Origin: a virus
IMG/VR virus record: IMGVR_UViG_3300007538_000173
Span: 1-24,556 of that record
Reading direction: 5' to 3' (one strand)
DNA length: 24,556 nucleotides
Each line of letters starts with the position of its first letter. Position 1 is the stretch's first letter. The notes under the pieces were generated by a model. It searched no databases. It was not told where the DNA came from and saw nothing but the letters and a program-made list of their open reading frames with translations. A program made the translations under genes and the position numbers. Shown in pieces: positions 1-6,402 of this stretch.

Positions 1-300
1 AAATAAATACATAAATTCTTCATATATTTCAGCACTAATATCACCTTCACAACAGAATATATCTACCATAGTTACATCTGCTATATCATCGCCATTAACT
101 TGAAGTTCTATGTTACATACATTACAATAGTTACCTTCTAAACCACCACTATATTCTGAACTTATATGGATGTAGAAGTCTTCACCATCAATGTCAAATG
201 TAAAACCTTTTGACTTATTATGAGGTGTATTTGTGGTGTATTCCCATAGATTATCTATAAGAGTAGGCCACTTTCTCTCTAATAATTCTAAATCATCCAT
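1..300 (-). CDS. hypothetical acidic protein, C-terminus cut by window edge
   Basis: An open frame runs from an ATG at 298-300 to the left edge, giving about 100 residues with no stop. It begins MDDLELLERKWPTLIDNLW and continues acidic. A strong SD (AAGAGGAG) lies 4-5 bases upstream of the ATG on the minus strand, which fixes the start. Three cysteines fall close together around residues 61-64 and a CC pair lies near residue 85, so weak metal binding is possible but not shown. It follows the GHKL-like gene by 18 bases and is the last visible gene of the leftward operon. No family recognised. Confidence 0.75.
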   Translation of the reverse strand, partial: MDDLELLERKWPTLIDNLWEYTTNTPHNKSKGFTFDIDGEDFYIHISSEYSGGLEGNYCNVCNIELQVNGDDIADVTMVDIFCCEGDISAEIYEEFMYLF

Positions 301-318
301 CACTTCTCCTCTTAGTTA

Positions 319-1476
319 TTAATCCCAATCTTTACAGTCAACACGACTCTTAATTTCATCCAACCAGTCAACCACTTCATTATCCCCTGTACGAGGTTTA
401 TCAGTGTTCTGCTGTGAGTAATCAATCAAGCCATTACTATATAATAAGTCTTCCATACGTTCAAGTGTTTTCAGTAATAATTCTGAGAAAGTTTCACGTT
501 CAACTTCAACATAATTTTCCATTGCACTTTGATATAAAGAGCTACTATTAATAGACCGAACAATACGTTCATTGTCAATGTAGACACTCTTATTTCCAGC
601 TTTCTCATTATTCTTATGTTCACTGTAAGAACTAGTAACCAACACTGCACCATGTTCAGCTAGAAATTCATCAGCAAAATCATCATCCAACTCATCTGGA
701 GTGTAACTTGAAGTACCTGCCCAACTGGCATTTACATATTCAGTATCAGCCTTGTTAGCTTTAATTGCCTCTTTGATGAAGCCCTTATCACCTGTGGCAA
801 TAATCAATTTAGCTGTGAGTTGTTGTAAGTCCCATTGACTCACAGCATCACGGTCTTGACTAAGCTTAATACCTTTTGGTTTAAAGTTATAGCTATATTT
901 AAAGTTTTTATTCTGACATACGTACATATCACCACAGAATACTTCCCCACCTTCTTCATCTTCTAGGTTAGAAATGATATCACCATACTGTGTAGAGTAT
1001 AATACTTCACGGTCTTGGAATACCAAACAGCGTTGTTTAACTTCATCAATATCTTGTGGTGATAACCCTTCGATCACTACAGTGAAGTTAGTACCATTAT
1101 CAAAAGGAGATTCATTAATCACCATAATATCAGCATCAAATTGTGATGAGTATTGGAATTCTGGACGCCAAACTACATCGTTATTGTAGATACTTACGTT
1201 GATGTTTTGGTCAGTTAAGACTATCATTGCTTGAATAATCCCTTGACCGTGGTAGCCACGCTTAGTGTCATCTTCTCTTTTATCACTAAGTCCAGACAGT
1301 AACATTTTATTACTAACCTTAATATCTTTATTAGTTAGAGAAATATAATCCTCTCCAAAATCAAAAGATAACTCACCATCACTATCCAATGCGTTGGCAA
1401 CCGCCTCAGCAATTGCGTGACTTTTTGTCCAATGTACTAGGCAACCACGAGTAAAATTAGTTACATATTGTGTCAT
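319..1476 (-). CDS. GHKL-type ATPase-like phage protein (distant rIIA/Hsp90-like fold)
   Basis: The 385-residue product has an N-terminal block resembling the GHKL (gyrase, Hsp90, histidine kinase, MutL) ATP-binding fold. An N-box-like E24-x3-N28-x2-D31 within AIAEAVANALD is followed by a strand-loop region and a glycine loop KRGYHGQGI (G74, G77, G79). The usual DxGxG box is not evident: the matching stretch reads ISLTNKDIKVSN. Phage ATP-binding proteins of this type are known, with T4 rIIA a distant relative, but their roles are mostly undefined. Residues about 100-385 are unassigned. The start has a strong SD (GGAGGAGG), and the ATG overlaps the stop of the gene at 1473-1667 by four bases, implying coupled translation. 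The fold assignment is by motif only; ATPase activity is inferred and uncertain. Confidence 0.72.
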   Translation of the reverse strand: MTQYVTNFTRGCLVHWTKSHAIAEAVANALDSDGELSFDFGEDYISLTNKDIKVSNKMLLSGLSDKREDDTKRGYHGQGIIQAMIVLTDQNINVSIYNNDVVWRPEFQYSSQFDADIMVINESPFDNGTNFTVVIEGLSPQDIDEVKQRCLVFQDREVLYSTQYGDIISNLEDEEGGEVFCGDMYVCQNKNFKYSYNFKPKGIKLSQDRDAVSQWDLQQLTAKLIIATGDKGFIKEAIKANKADTEYVNASWAGTSSYTPDELDDDFADEFLAEHGAVLVTSSYSEHKNNEKAGNKSVYIDNERIVRSINSSSLYQSAMENYVEVERETFSELLLKTLERMEDLLYSNGLIDYSQQNTDKPRTGDNEVVDWLDEIKSRVDCKDWD

Positions 1477-1667
1477 ACTTCCTCCTCCAAATCATCATCT
1501 ACCCAATCTTCACATTTACTCAAACATCCATCACCACTGTTACTTTTGATACTGTGTGCATAACATGTACCGTTAAAGTAAACAGAACCGTAATACATTC
1601 CATTATCTAATTCAATGTAGATAGAATAACCTTTATATTTGTCATAACTATATAGTTCTTGATCCAT
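1473..1667 (-). CDS. hypothetical protein (64 aa)
   Basis: Small acidic protein beginning MDQELYSYDKYKGYSIYIEL and ending DDDLEEEV. It is rich in tyrosine and predicted to be mostly beta in its first half. Three cysteines (in GTCYAH, DGCLSKC) are present but do not form a classic zinc motif. An SD (TAGGAGT) lies 5-6 bases upstream of the ATG. Its stop overlaps the start of the GHKL-like gene (ATGA-type junction), so the two are probably translationally coupled. No family recognised. Confidence 0.7.
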   Translation of the reverse strand: MDQELYSYDKYKGYSIYIELDNGMYYGSVYFNGTCYAHSIKSNSGDGCLSKCEDWVDDDLEEEV

Positions 1668-1679
1668 GAATACTCCTAT

Positions 1680-1886
1680 TTAAATACTACCACCAATAAA
1701 CTTACACCGTACTTTAGCCTGTTTAACTCTGACTCCAGTAGGTAAATTCTTCTTTGCTTCAGCAACCAAAGTCCTTCCAACTTCATGACACTCAGGTACT
1801 GAATTAACTTGTTGTGTGAATAATAATGGACTTGGTGCTTCTTGTCCAGAACTATTTAATATAATTACTAGGTACATTAGGTACAT
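1680..1886 (-). CDS. hypothetical protein with short hydrophobic N-terminus (68 aa)
   Basis: The product begins MYLMYLVIILNSSGQEAP, a hydrophobic stretch of about 11 residues that could be a weak signal or anchor, then becomes basic toward the C-terminus (VRVKQAKVRCKF). Two cysteines lie far apart, compatible with one disulfide if exported, which is speculation. The SD (GAGGAAG) sits inside the end of the upstream gene, about 7 bases before the ATG at 1886; the next in-frame ATG at 1877 is too far from it. The gap to the upstream gene is two bases. No family recognised. Confidence 0.62.
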   Translation of the reverse strand: MYLMYLVIILNSSGQEAPSPLLFTQQVNSVPECHEVGRTLVAEAKKNLPTGVRVKQAKVRCKFIGGSI

Positions 1887-1888
1887 GT

Positions 1889-2206
1889 TTAATCTTCCTC
1901 TACATAATCTACAGTAATAACTTCTATTTCTCTACACTTAACCCAACTACAGTAATACCCATATTTATCATTAGTGCCTAATCTTTCAAACCAACTAATG
2001 CTAGTATTATCGTCTTGATGATCTTGCATCCACAGACCAATCAATCCTCTAGGGACACTCTCCCCAGTCCAGTTAACACCATCCTTCACTTCTATAATGT
2101 ATTTAGTCTGTGAGATACCTTTACGATCTTCAATATAATGTTCGTCACGCAGTGTAGCAAACTCAGATAACCACTCTAATTCTTTCTCATTAAATACCTT
2201 ACCCAT
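1889..2206 (-). CDS. hypothetical protein (105 aa)
   Basis: Cytoplasmic-looking protein beginning MGKVFNEKELEWLSEFATL. The open frame extends upstream to 2260, but the ATG at 2206 is preceded by a strong SD (GGAGGAT, 7 bases) and follows the upstream stop by a single base, while the upstream candidate has no SD and lies inside the neighbouring gene. Residues 45-75 are tryptophan-rich (WTGES, LWMQD, ISWFERL). The C-terminus is acidic (VDYVEED). It is the middle member of a run of small leftward genes. No family recognised. Confidence 0.72.
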   Translation of the reverse strand: MGKVFNEKELEWLSEFATLRDEHYIEDRKGISQTKYIIEVKDGVNWTGESVPRGLIGLWMQDHQDDNTSISWFERLGTNDKYGYYCSWVKCREIEVITVDYVEED

Positions 2207-2207
2207 A

Positions 2208-2429
2208 TTAAATATCCTCCACATCACTTTGTTTAAAGTATAGTTTAACTGTAGTTGCAATCATAAACTGTACAGATTCAATTTGTTCTGGTGTCAACAC
2301 TTCATCTAACCCTTCAGAAGTGTACTCGCCATCTTTCATTATACCGACACGAAATCCTGTTAGATTACCATGTTGATAGTGACTAGAAACTGTTAGGTTT
2401 TCTTGTTCATTAAGTTTAACTTTTATCAT
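2208..2429 (-). CDS. hypothetical protein (73 aa)
   Basis: Short protein beginning MIKVKLNEQENLTVSSHYQH, with predicted beta strands then a helix (LTPEQIESVQFMIATTVKLYF). The SD reads AAGGAG about 8 bases before the ATG. Its stop at 2208-2210 is one base from the start of the next gene, a typical coupled junction. No family recognised. Confidence 0.7.
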   Translation of the reverse strand: MIKVKLNEQENLTVSSHYQHGNLTGFRVGIMKDGEYTSEGLDEVLTPEQIESVQFMIATTVKLYFKQSDVEDI

Positions 2430-2440
2430 TGTGATTCTCC

Positions 2441-2767
2441 TTAGAAGTTAAATAACATTAAACTATCGCTAGTATTATCATCTATATCCATTTCGTATAA
2501 TTTAAAAATCGTACCACTAACTTCATCTATAAACCAGATATAGCAATTTCCTAATGGTTCATTTTTAAATTCTGATATTGTAACTTCTACAACTACACAT
2601 CCGTATTGCCAAGCTTTCCATTTAGCAAACCATTTTGATTTGTACAGTACAGGCGTAAGGCACTTAACATATTTATTCCCTAAGTTACCAGATAATACAA
2701 ATAACCCACAGTTAGATTCAATTTGTAAGCGATTTTCATCTTTGTTCATTATGATGTAGCGTTTCAT
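2441..2767 (-). CDS. hypothetical protein (108 aa)
   Basis: Beta-rich protein beginning MKRYIIMNKDENRLQIESNC. The frame opens slightly upstream with a TTG (2773), but the ATG at 2767 is 5 bases after GAGGAT and is the better start. The pattern of short strands with aromatic residues (WFAKWKAW, CYIWFIDE) suggests a small beta-barrel, but no family is recognised. It lies 10 bases after the GIY-YIG gene in the same operon. Confidence 0.7.
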   Translation of the reverse strand: MKRYIIMNKDENRLQIESNCGLFVLSGNLGNKYVKCLTPVLYKSKWFAKWKAWQYGCVVVEVTISEFKNEPLGNCYIWFIDEVSGTIFKLYEMDIDDNTSDSLMLFNF

Positions 2768-2777
2768 AAGCAATCCT

Positions 2778-3326
2778 CTATTTAGTTAGCTTTTGTTTAA
2801 ATATATCCATTACTTCTTTTAATTCTGGATTTGATTCTCTCACATAAGTCATAGTCTGTCTACCCTTTTGTTTGAATCCATAATATGGAAGTAATCTACG
2901 TATAGTTGGTTTATGTACGAAAGAACATATAGGTCGGTTGTGCTTCCTATCAATTACCCTAACATCTGCCAGTAAATCTCCTACTTTAACAACATCCTTC
3001 TCCTTTAGTAATTGATACAAATCTTCCATACAATTAAGACTTCTTGTGCGTAAACTAATATCGGCTGACTTACTATTATTCTTATTATATAAGTTATCTA
3101 ATCCAATACCATCAATAACTTCCTGTTCCCACGCAAAAGCCTGTTCTTCTGATAAACCCATGAATACCCTTTCCACTGACAACTCACTTCCAGTAAAGAG
3201 TGCCTTATTTAATTCAGCACAAGTGCTTTTACCACTTATACAATGTTTGTATCTATTACCCTTACCCTTGCCAACATATCTCACTACATCATCTACATAG
3301 CAAACATACACATAATAGTTATTCAT
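2778..3326 (-). CDS. GIY-YIG family endonuclease, free-standing (homing-type)
   Basis: The 182-residue product starts with a recognisable GIY-YIG nuclease module: YYVYVCYVDDVVRYVGKGKG, where VYV and RYVGKGKGNR represent the two tyrosine/glycine motifs, followed by basic residues and a downstream glutamate (AFAWEQEVIDGIG, about residues 65-77) that would be the metal-binding Glu. The C-terminal 90 residues are basic (FKQKGRQTMTY near residue 155) and probably bind DNA. Free-standing GIY-YIG genes such as the T4 Seg genes cut related phage DNA to spread themselves. It is the first gene of the leftward operon, 51 bases from the leftward -10 box, with SD GAGGG. The nuclease fold is fairly certain; the target is unknown. 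Confidence 0.85.
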   Translation of the reverse strand: MNNYYVYVCYVDDVVRYVGKGKGNRYKHCISGKSTCAELNKALFTGSELSVERVFMGLSEEQAFAWEQEVIDGIGLDNLYNKNNSKSADISLRTRSLNCMEDLYQLLKEKDVVKVGDLLADVRVIDRKHNRPICSFVHKPTIRRLLPYYGFKQKGRQTMTYVRESNPELKEVMDIFKQKLTK

Positions 3327-3376
3327 AGTAGACCCTCTGTACAGTGTTAATTAACATAATCAAATTCAATACAATC

Positions 3377-3405
3377 AATATACGCCCCAACTTTTATCCT
3401 GTCAA
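3377..3405 (-). promoter_or_regulatory. leftward sigma70-type promoter
   Basis: Read on the minus strand there is TTGACA (3405-3400), a 17-base spacer and TATATT (3382-3377), 11 of 12 matches to the host sigma70 consensus. The expected start near 3370 gives a leader of about 45 bases before the GIY-YIG gene. The -35 box overlaps the left arm of the 13-bp inverted repeat, so a bound regulator could block it. Confidence 0.85.
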
Positions 3406-3441
3406 TAAATAATTTTACTATTTGTGATAATTATTTATTGA
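3402..3441. repeat. perfect 13-bp inverted repeat, probable operator or bidirectional UP element
   Basis: The left arm TCAATAAATAATT (3402-3414) and right arm AATTATTTATTGA (3429-3441) are exact reverse complements separated by 14 bases. The centres of the arms are 27 bp apart, between two and three helical turns. The repeat lies exactly between two divergent promoters and overlaps the -35 box of the leftward one; the rightward -35 begins 8 bases after the right arm. The arms are AT-only apart from one C or G, so they could serve as UP elements as well as an operator. Confidence 0.8.
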
Positions 3442-3449
3442 TCTGCTAC

Positions 3450-3478
3450 TTGACATTATATTGTAGTGGAGTAATAAT
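3450..3478 (+). promoter_or_regulatory. rightward sigma70-type promoter
   Basis: TTGACA (3450-3455), a 17-base spacer and AATAAT (3473-3478), 11 of 12 matches to the sigma70 consensus. The start would fall near 3485, giving a short leader of about 25 bases with SD AGGAGGG before the gene at 3511. It drives the rightward cluster of small genes and possibly the replication genes. Confidence 0.85.
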
Positions 3479-3510
3479 GATTGCAAGATAATTTATAGGA
3501 GGGAATAACT

Positions 3511-3708
3511 ATGTTTTGTAAGCATAAGTGGAAAGTGTTGAGTGAAGTTACAACTGAGAGTATGGCGCAACATATATTAAATACCACTGCAGATGTCCCT
3601 CAACCTAGGAATAGTATGCAGGCTGGACAGTTATACAATAGAAAACATATTCTTGTTGTAACATGTGAAAATTGTGGTAAACTTAAACGCTATGTAGAAA
3701 CAATCTAA
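3511..3708 (+). CDS. small zinc-binding protein (65 aa)
   Basis: The product opens MFCKHKWKVLSE and ends with TCENCGKLKRYVETI. C3 and H5 with C52 and C55 form a likely single zinc site joining the two ends. Short proteins with this C-x-H ... C-x2-C-G-K layout are widespread in phages and have no assigned role. A strong SD (AGGAGGG) stands 7 bases before the ATG. It is the first gene after the rightward promoter, so it is probably expressed immediately early. Confidence 0.78.
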   Translation: MFCKHKWKVLSEVTTESMAQHILNTTADVPQPRNSMQAGQLYNRKHILVVTCENCGKLKRYVETI

Positions 3709-3722
3709 TAAGGAGTATACTT

Positions 3723-4037
3723 ATGAGTAAACCTATTGAAGCTGGATGCAAGGCTATTATTGTGAATACAAGACAAGCTAAGAATTATTTCTTAGTAGGT
3801 ACCTCTTGTAATGTTTTGTTTTATGTGAAGACAGGTGAGTCATTTACTTGCCCTTACTCAAAGCAAGTTATACACTATATCGGTGTTGAGGCTTGGGTTG
3901 TGGATATTATTGATACAGAAACATCAACCTCACGTATGTTAAGATCATCAAACCTACTACGTATAGATGGAGAAGATTTCTCTGAGGAAGCGGAACAAAA
4001 TGAAGAATTGCTATTTGAAATGGAGTCACAACAATGA
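3723..4037 (+). CDS. hypothetical protein (104 aa)
   Basis: Begins MSKPIEAGCKAIIVNTRQAK, with a beta-rich body and an acidic C-terminal tail (GEDFSEEAEQNEELLFEMES). The beta-rich part, with GCKAIIVN and a hydrophobic EAWVVDII segment, suggests a small SH3-like barrel, but this is only an impression. SD AAGGAG lies 7-8 bases upstream. The stop overlaps the start of the next gene by four bases (ATGA). Confidence 0.75.
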   Translation: MSKPIEAGCKAIIVNTRQAKNYFLVGTSCNVLFYVKTGESFTCPYSKQVIHYIGVEAWVVDIIDTETSTSRMLRSSNLLRIDGEDFSEEAEQNEELLFEMESQQ

Positions 4038-4408
4038 TTATCAACACTAACAACCTAACACACTCACTACAATCAATTCTAAGCAACTCTATTGCTGCTT
4101 GTAATGAATCATACTCTAAGTATAATAAAGCTCAACACGGAGGCACTAGGGACGCTTTAAAGGTATCCTTCAATACTGGCTATAGTAACATTGTATTATT
4201 GATGGATATTATTGTGAAAGAGAACTTACCTACACTACAACGTTTAGAGTTGGACAAACTTAATGTGCTACACAATAGTATAAATAACTTAAATAAAAGA
4301 GTTGACAGTAATGTTACAATCAATCATTATACTAAGACAGACAATAACACCATAGATAATCTAGCGTGGTGTAATGTAAATACTGGTGAAATAGAGGAGA
4401 TGGTTTAA
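4034..4408 (+). CDS. hypothetical helical protein (124 aa)
   Basis: Mostly helical, asparagine-rich protein beginning MIINTNNLTHSLQSILSNSI. A central heptad-like stretch (PTLQRLELDKLNVLHNSINN) suggests a coiled coil. The ATG overlaps the upstream stop, so translation is likely coupled; the upstream CACAACA gives no SD, consistent with that. No family recognised. Confidence 0.72.
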   Translation: MIINTNNLTHSLQSILSNSIAACNESYSKYNKAQHGGTRDALKVSFNTGYSNIVLLMDIIVKENLPTLQRLELDKLNVLHNSINNLNKRVDSNVTINHYTKTDNNTIDNLAWCNVNTGEIEEMV

Positions 4409-4409
4409 C

Positions 4410-4637
4410 ATGGGTGTACTGAATTGTGACAGAGTTGGTTGTGATAACATTATGTGTGATAATATCTCTCCTACATATGGTTACTTGTGCAGTGAGTGTA
4501 AGCAGGAGTTAATTGCAGGTGGGCGACAAGATATTGACACCTTCATGGGAAGAAGTCCTGTAGAGGATCGTTACAGCTACGTTTGGGAAGAAGAAGTTAA
4601 AACTGAGTTTACTTCAAGATATGATGAGGATGAATAA
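4410..4637 (+). CDS. small zinc-ribbon-like protein (75 aa)
   Basis: The N-terminus carries five cysteines, C6, C11, C16, C27 and C30, in NCDRVGCDNIMCDN and YLCSECKQEL. The C-x4-C-x10-C-x2-C part looks like a treble-clef or zinc-ribbon site. The C-terminal half is acidic (YSYVWEEEVKTEF). Short proteins with the CDNIMCD signature are common in phage early regions and remain uncharacterised. SD GAGGAG lies within the end of the upstream gene, and the ATG follows its stop by one base. Confidence 0.78.
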   Translation: MGVLNCDRVGCDNIMCDNISPTYGYLCSECKQELIAGGRQDIDTFMGRSPVEDRYSYVWEEEVKTEFTSRYDEDE

Positions 4638-4638
4638 T

Positions 4639-4791
4639 ATGACTGAACAACGCAAACGTATCCAAGAGTTAAACATGTTGATCACTAAACGTGAAGATTA
4701 CCTTCGATACTTGAGTAGTGAAGTGCGTAAAACCAATGATGAATTATCCACATTGAAAACAGAATATAATCTATTAAATAAAGGAGAGTAA
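4639..4791 (+). CDS. hypothetical short coiled-coil protein (50 aa)
   Basis: A 50-residue frame, MTEQRKRIQELNMLITK through to LLNKGE, too short for many gene finders. It is highly charged and helical, with leucine/isoleucine spacing typical of a coiled coil over nearly its whole length. The ATG begins two bases after the stop of the upstream gene, and the codons GGA GAG at its end provide the SD for the following gene. No family recognised. Confidence 0.6.
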   Translation: MTEQRKRIQELNMLITKREDYLRYLSSEVRKTNDELSTLKTEYNLLNKGE

Positions 4792-4795
4792 TAAC

Positions 4796-4957
4796 ATGCC
4801 ACATAAAATTACAGTAGAGTTAGAAGTCACAGAAAAGTTATTGGAATACTTTGAGCGTGTCGCTAAAGCGTATAATAGTACAGTGGAAGAAATCATGGTT
4901 GCACGTTTACGCTATAGTGATAACAAAGACCATGCAGCAGGTGACTTAGATGAATGA
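4796..4957 (+). CDS. possible ribbon-helix-helix protein (53 aa)
   Basis: The layout suits the MetJ/Arc fold: one alternating strand (HKITVELEV), helix A (TEKLLEYFERVAKAYN), a short turn and helix B (TVEEIMVARLRYSD). SD AGGAGAG lies 6-7 bases upstream and the stop overlaps the next gene by 8 bases. RHH proteins are dimeric DNA binders that read palindromic operators, so it is a candidate regulator of this phage. The fold is inferred from the pattern only; no specific family is recognised. Confidence 0.6.
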   Translation: MPHKITVELEVTEKLLEYFERVAKAYNSTVEEIMVARLRYSDNKDHAAGDLDE

Positions 4958-5246
4958 ATATAATCTAGTATTTGAAAAAGGTATTTACATTTGTGCTGCA
5001 ACAGTACAATACACACCACCTCAAGGTAATAAATGGAGTGCTGATAGTGACATAGATTACGAAGGTGATTTCGACATTATTGATATGCTAGTATGGGAAA
5101 GTGATGATGAAACACAATATCCAGTTGACAAACATTCGATCACATGGGAAGATGTAGTACGTCATTATGAAGTGATGATGGAAACTACACAATTGGAGTA
5201 TGAGTTGGATTCAGTTGAAGATGATGAGGATTTCTGGGAGGAATAG
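4950..5246 (+). CDS. hypothetical acidic protein (98 aa)
   Basis: Very acidic protein beginning MNEYNLVFEKGIYICAATVQ and ending DSVEDDEDFWEE. It overlaps the upstream RHH-like gene by 8 bases. The strong net negative charge suggests possible DNA mimicry or binding of a basic partner, but nothing specific supports this. No family recognised. Confidence 0.72.
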   Translation: MNEYNLVFEKGIYICAATVQYTPPQGNKWSADSDIDYEGDFDIIDMLVWESDDETQYPVDKHSITWEDVVRHYEVMMETTQLEYELDSVEDDEDFWEE

Positions 5247-5249
5247 ATT

Positions 5250-5486
5250 ATGTCCGAGGGTTATATGGTTAGCTGTAAGAAGATGGCTACAATTAAGGCT
5301 GAGGAGCTTACAGCTTGGTTTGAAACATACTGTACTGAGTATAAAGATAACTCAGATATGCATCAAGTATTTGCTGACAAGCTTCACATTGAACGATATA
5401 GGGCTAAACAACTGGCACATAGAATCGCGTACTCATGTAACAAAGGGTTGCTTAATTTGGGGCATGGTATTGGAGGGATTAGGTGA
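5250..5486 (+). CDS. hypothetical protein, possible winged-helix (78 aa)
   Basis: Begins MSEGYMVSCKKMATIKAEEL. SD GGGAGGAA stands 6-7 bases before the ATG at 5250. Residues 38-70 (FADKLHIERYRAKQLAHRIA, then NKGLLNLGHG) read like a recognition helix followed by a small wing, as in compact HTH proteins, but the match is weak. The gene lies three bases after the acidic gene and overlaps the next start by one base. A longer overlapping frame (5200-5532) is a shadow. Confidence 0.68.
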   Translation: MSEGYMVSCKKMATIKAEELTAWFETYCTEYKDNSDMHQVFADKLHIERYRAKQLAHRIAYSCNKGLLNLGHGIGGIR

Positions 5487-6103
5487 TGTTTACCTTAGAC
5501 TATCACCTACTTTCAGAGAAGATACCAGATAATAAATCTAAGATATGCTATTACGTATTGAAAGGTAATTATCAACTAACAAGTAGTCTTGCACAACAAT
5601 TTGGAGACATTACTTACGAGTGGTTTAGTGATAATGGTGAGATCAGTAAGTACTACAAACCTGAGTCTGAGTGTAAGTATAAACTATTTGATACAAGACC
5701 TTCAGTTGGTTGGCCAGATGAAGATGTGCGACTGATGTTGTGTATAGCACATCAACCTATTTGGAAACTACATACTGGAGAGGTGAAGGTAGCTTGGAAT
5801 TATACTCATGATATTATGTATACAGTATCAAAGTACCAAGAAGGTAAAAATTACTTTCCTTGTTTTGATATTAACAATCTACTTCGTGAGGGTATTGTTA
5901 AAGTGGTATCTTGGGAGAAATGTAAAGTAGGTAGCTTAGGTAATGAGTATTTTCATGTATATGCAGATGTTGAGTACAAAGGAGATCCCTATCATCTGCG
6001 TATGGCACAGGAGGATAAGTGGGATGAAGATGATTGGACAATACCTGCTAAATTTGGTAAGGTTGAGATATTCGAGTGGTATAAAATTGAATGCGAGGGT
6101 TAA
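5486..6103 (+). CDS. hypothetical protein (205 aa)
   Basis: The largest of the unknown early proteins, beginning MFTLDYHLLSEKIPDNKSK, rich in tryptophan and tyrosine and predicted mixed alpha/beta. It contains DEDVRLMLCIAHQPIWKLHT near the middle and ends WYKIECEG. A GTG at 5483 could also start, but the ATG at 5486 overlaps the upstream TGA and is 8 bases after GGAGGG. No domain recognised. Confidence 0.72.
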   Translation: MFTLDYHLLSEKIPDNKSKICYYVLKGNYQLTSSLAQQFGDITYEWFSDNGEISKYYKPESECKYKLFDTRPSVGWPDEDVRLMLCIAHQPIWKLHTGEVKVAWNYTHDIMYTVSKYQEGKNYFPCFDINNLLREGIVKVVSWEKCKVGSLGNEYFHVYADVEYKGDPYHLRMAQEDKWDEDDWTIPAKFGKVEIFEWYKIECEG

Positions 6104-6106
6104 GTA

Positions 6107-6331
6107 ATGAAATTTGATAATTTAACAAATGAACAAATTGAGTGGTTGGAACAGAAAATCTATGAAGCTTATGATGAGGGTTGGACTGACAGTGACAACT
6201 ATAAAGACCACCTAGATAATAGTTGGAAAGAAAGTCTAGCCAAGAACCAAACATGTCATATACTTGCAGAACGTTTCATGGTACCAAGTGAGTTTAACTT
6301 TGATGATAAGGTTTTGATGACAAGGTTTTGA
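6107..6331 (+). CDS. hypothetical protein (74 aa), probably C-terminally altered by a 14-bp duplication
   Basis: Begins MKFDNLTNEQIEWLEQKIYE and is helical and charged. Its last codons lie in a perfect 14-bp tandem duplication (6309-6336). With a single copy the reading frame would continue from KVLMT into HDDYVPVLPEWW and end at 6402, giving about a 92-residue protein. The present stop TGA overlaps the ATG of the downstream remnant, so both parts may still be made. No family recognised. Confidence 0.65.
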   Translation: MKFDNLTNEQIEWLEQKIYEAYDEGWTDSDNYKDHLDNSWKESLAKNQTCHILAERFMVPSEFNFDDKVLMTRF

Positions 6332-6336
6332 TGACA
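6309..6336 (+). repeat. perfect 14-bp tandem duplication at a gene end
   Basis: AGGTTTTGATGACA occurs twice back to back (6309-6322 and 6323-6336). Fourteen is not a multiple of three, so the second copy shifts the frame, creating both a stop (TGA, 6329-6331) and a new ATG (6331-6333). Confidence 0.9.
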
Positions 6337-6402
6337 CACGATGATTATGTACCAGTATTACCAGAATGGTGGTATGCGTACCTAACTAAGGGTAAATTAT
6401 GA
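6331..6402 (+). CDS. 23-residue ORF, probable split-off C-terminus of the preceding gene
   Basis: The frame MTHDDYVPVLPEWWYAYLTK ends GKL. Its ATG overlaps the upstream TGA by one base and its own TGA overlaps the next ATG, so it fills the space between two genes exactly. It reads in phase with the preceding gene if one copy of the 14-bp duplication is removed, so it is most simply its former C-terminus. Whether it is translated separately is unknown. Confidence 0.5.
   Translation: MTHDDYVPVLPEWWYAYLTKGKL

Noticed and set aside
5200-5532. 110-codon open frame overlapping the genes at 4950, 5250 and 5486
   Set aside because: It is out of frame with three well-placed genes that have their own SDs, has no SD of its own, and its sequence is arginine/leucine-rich in the way frame-shadow translations usually are.
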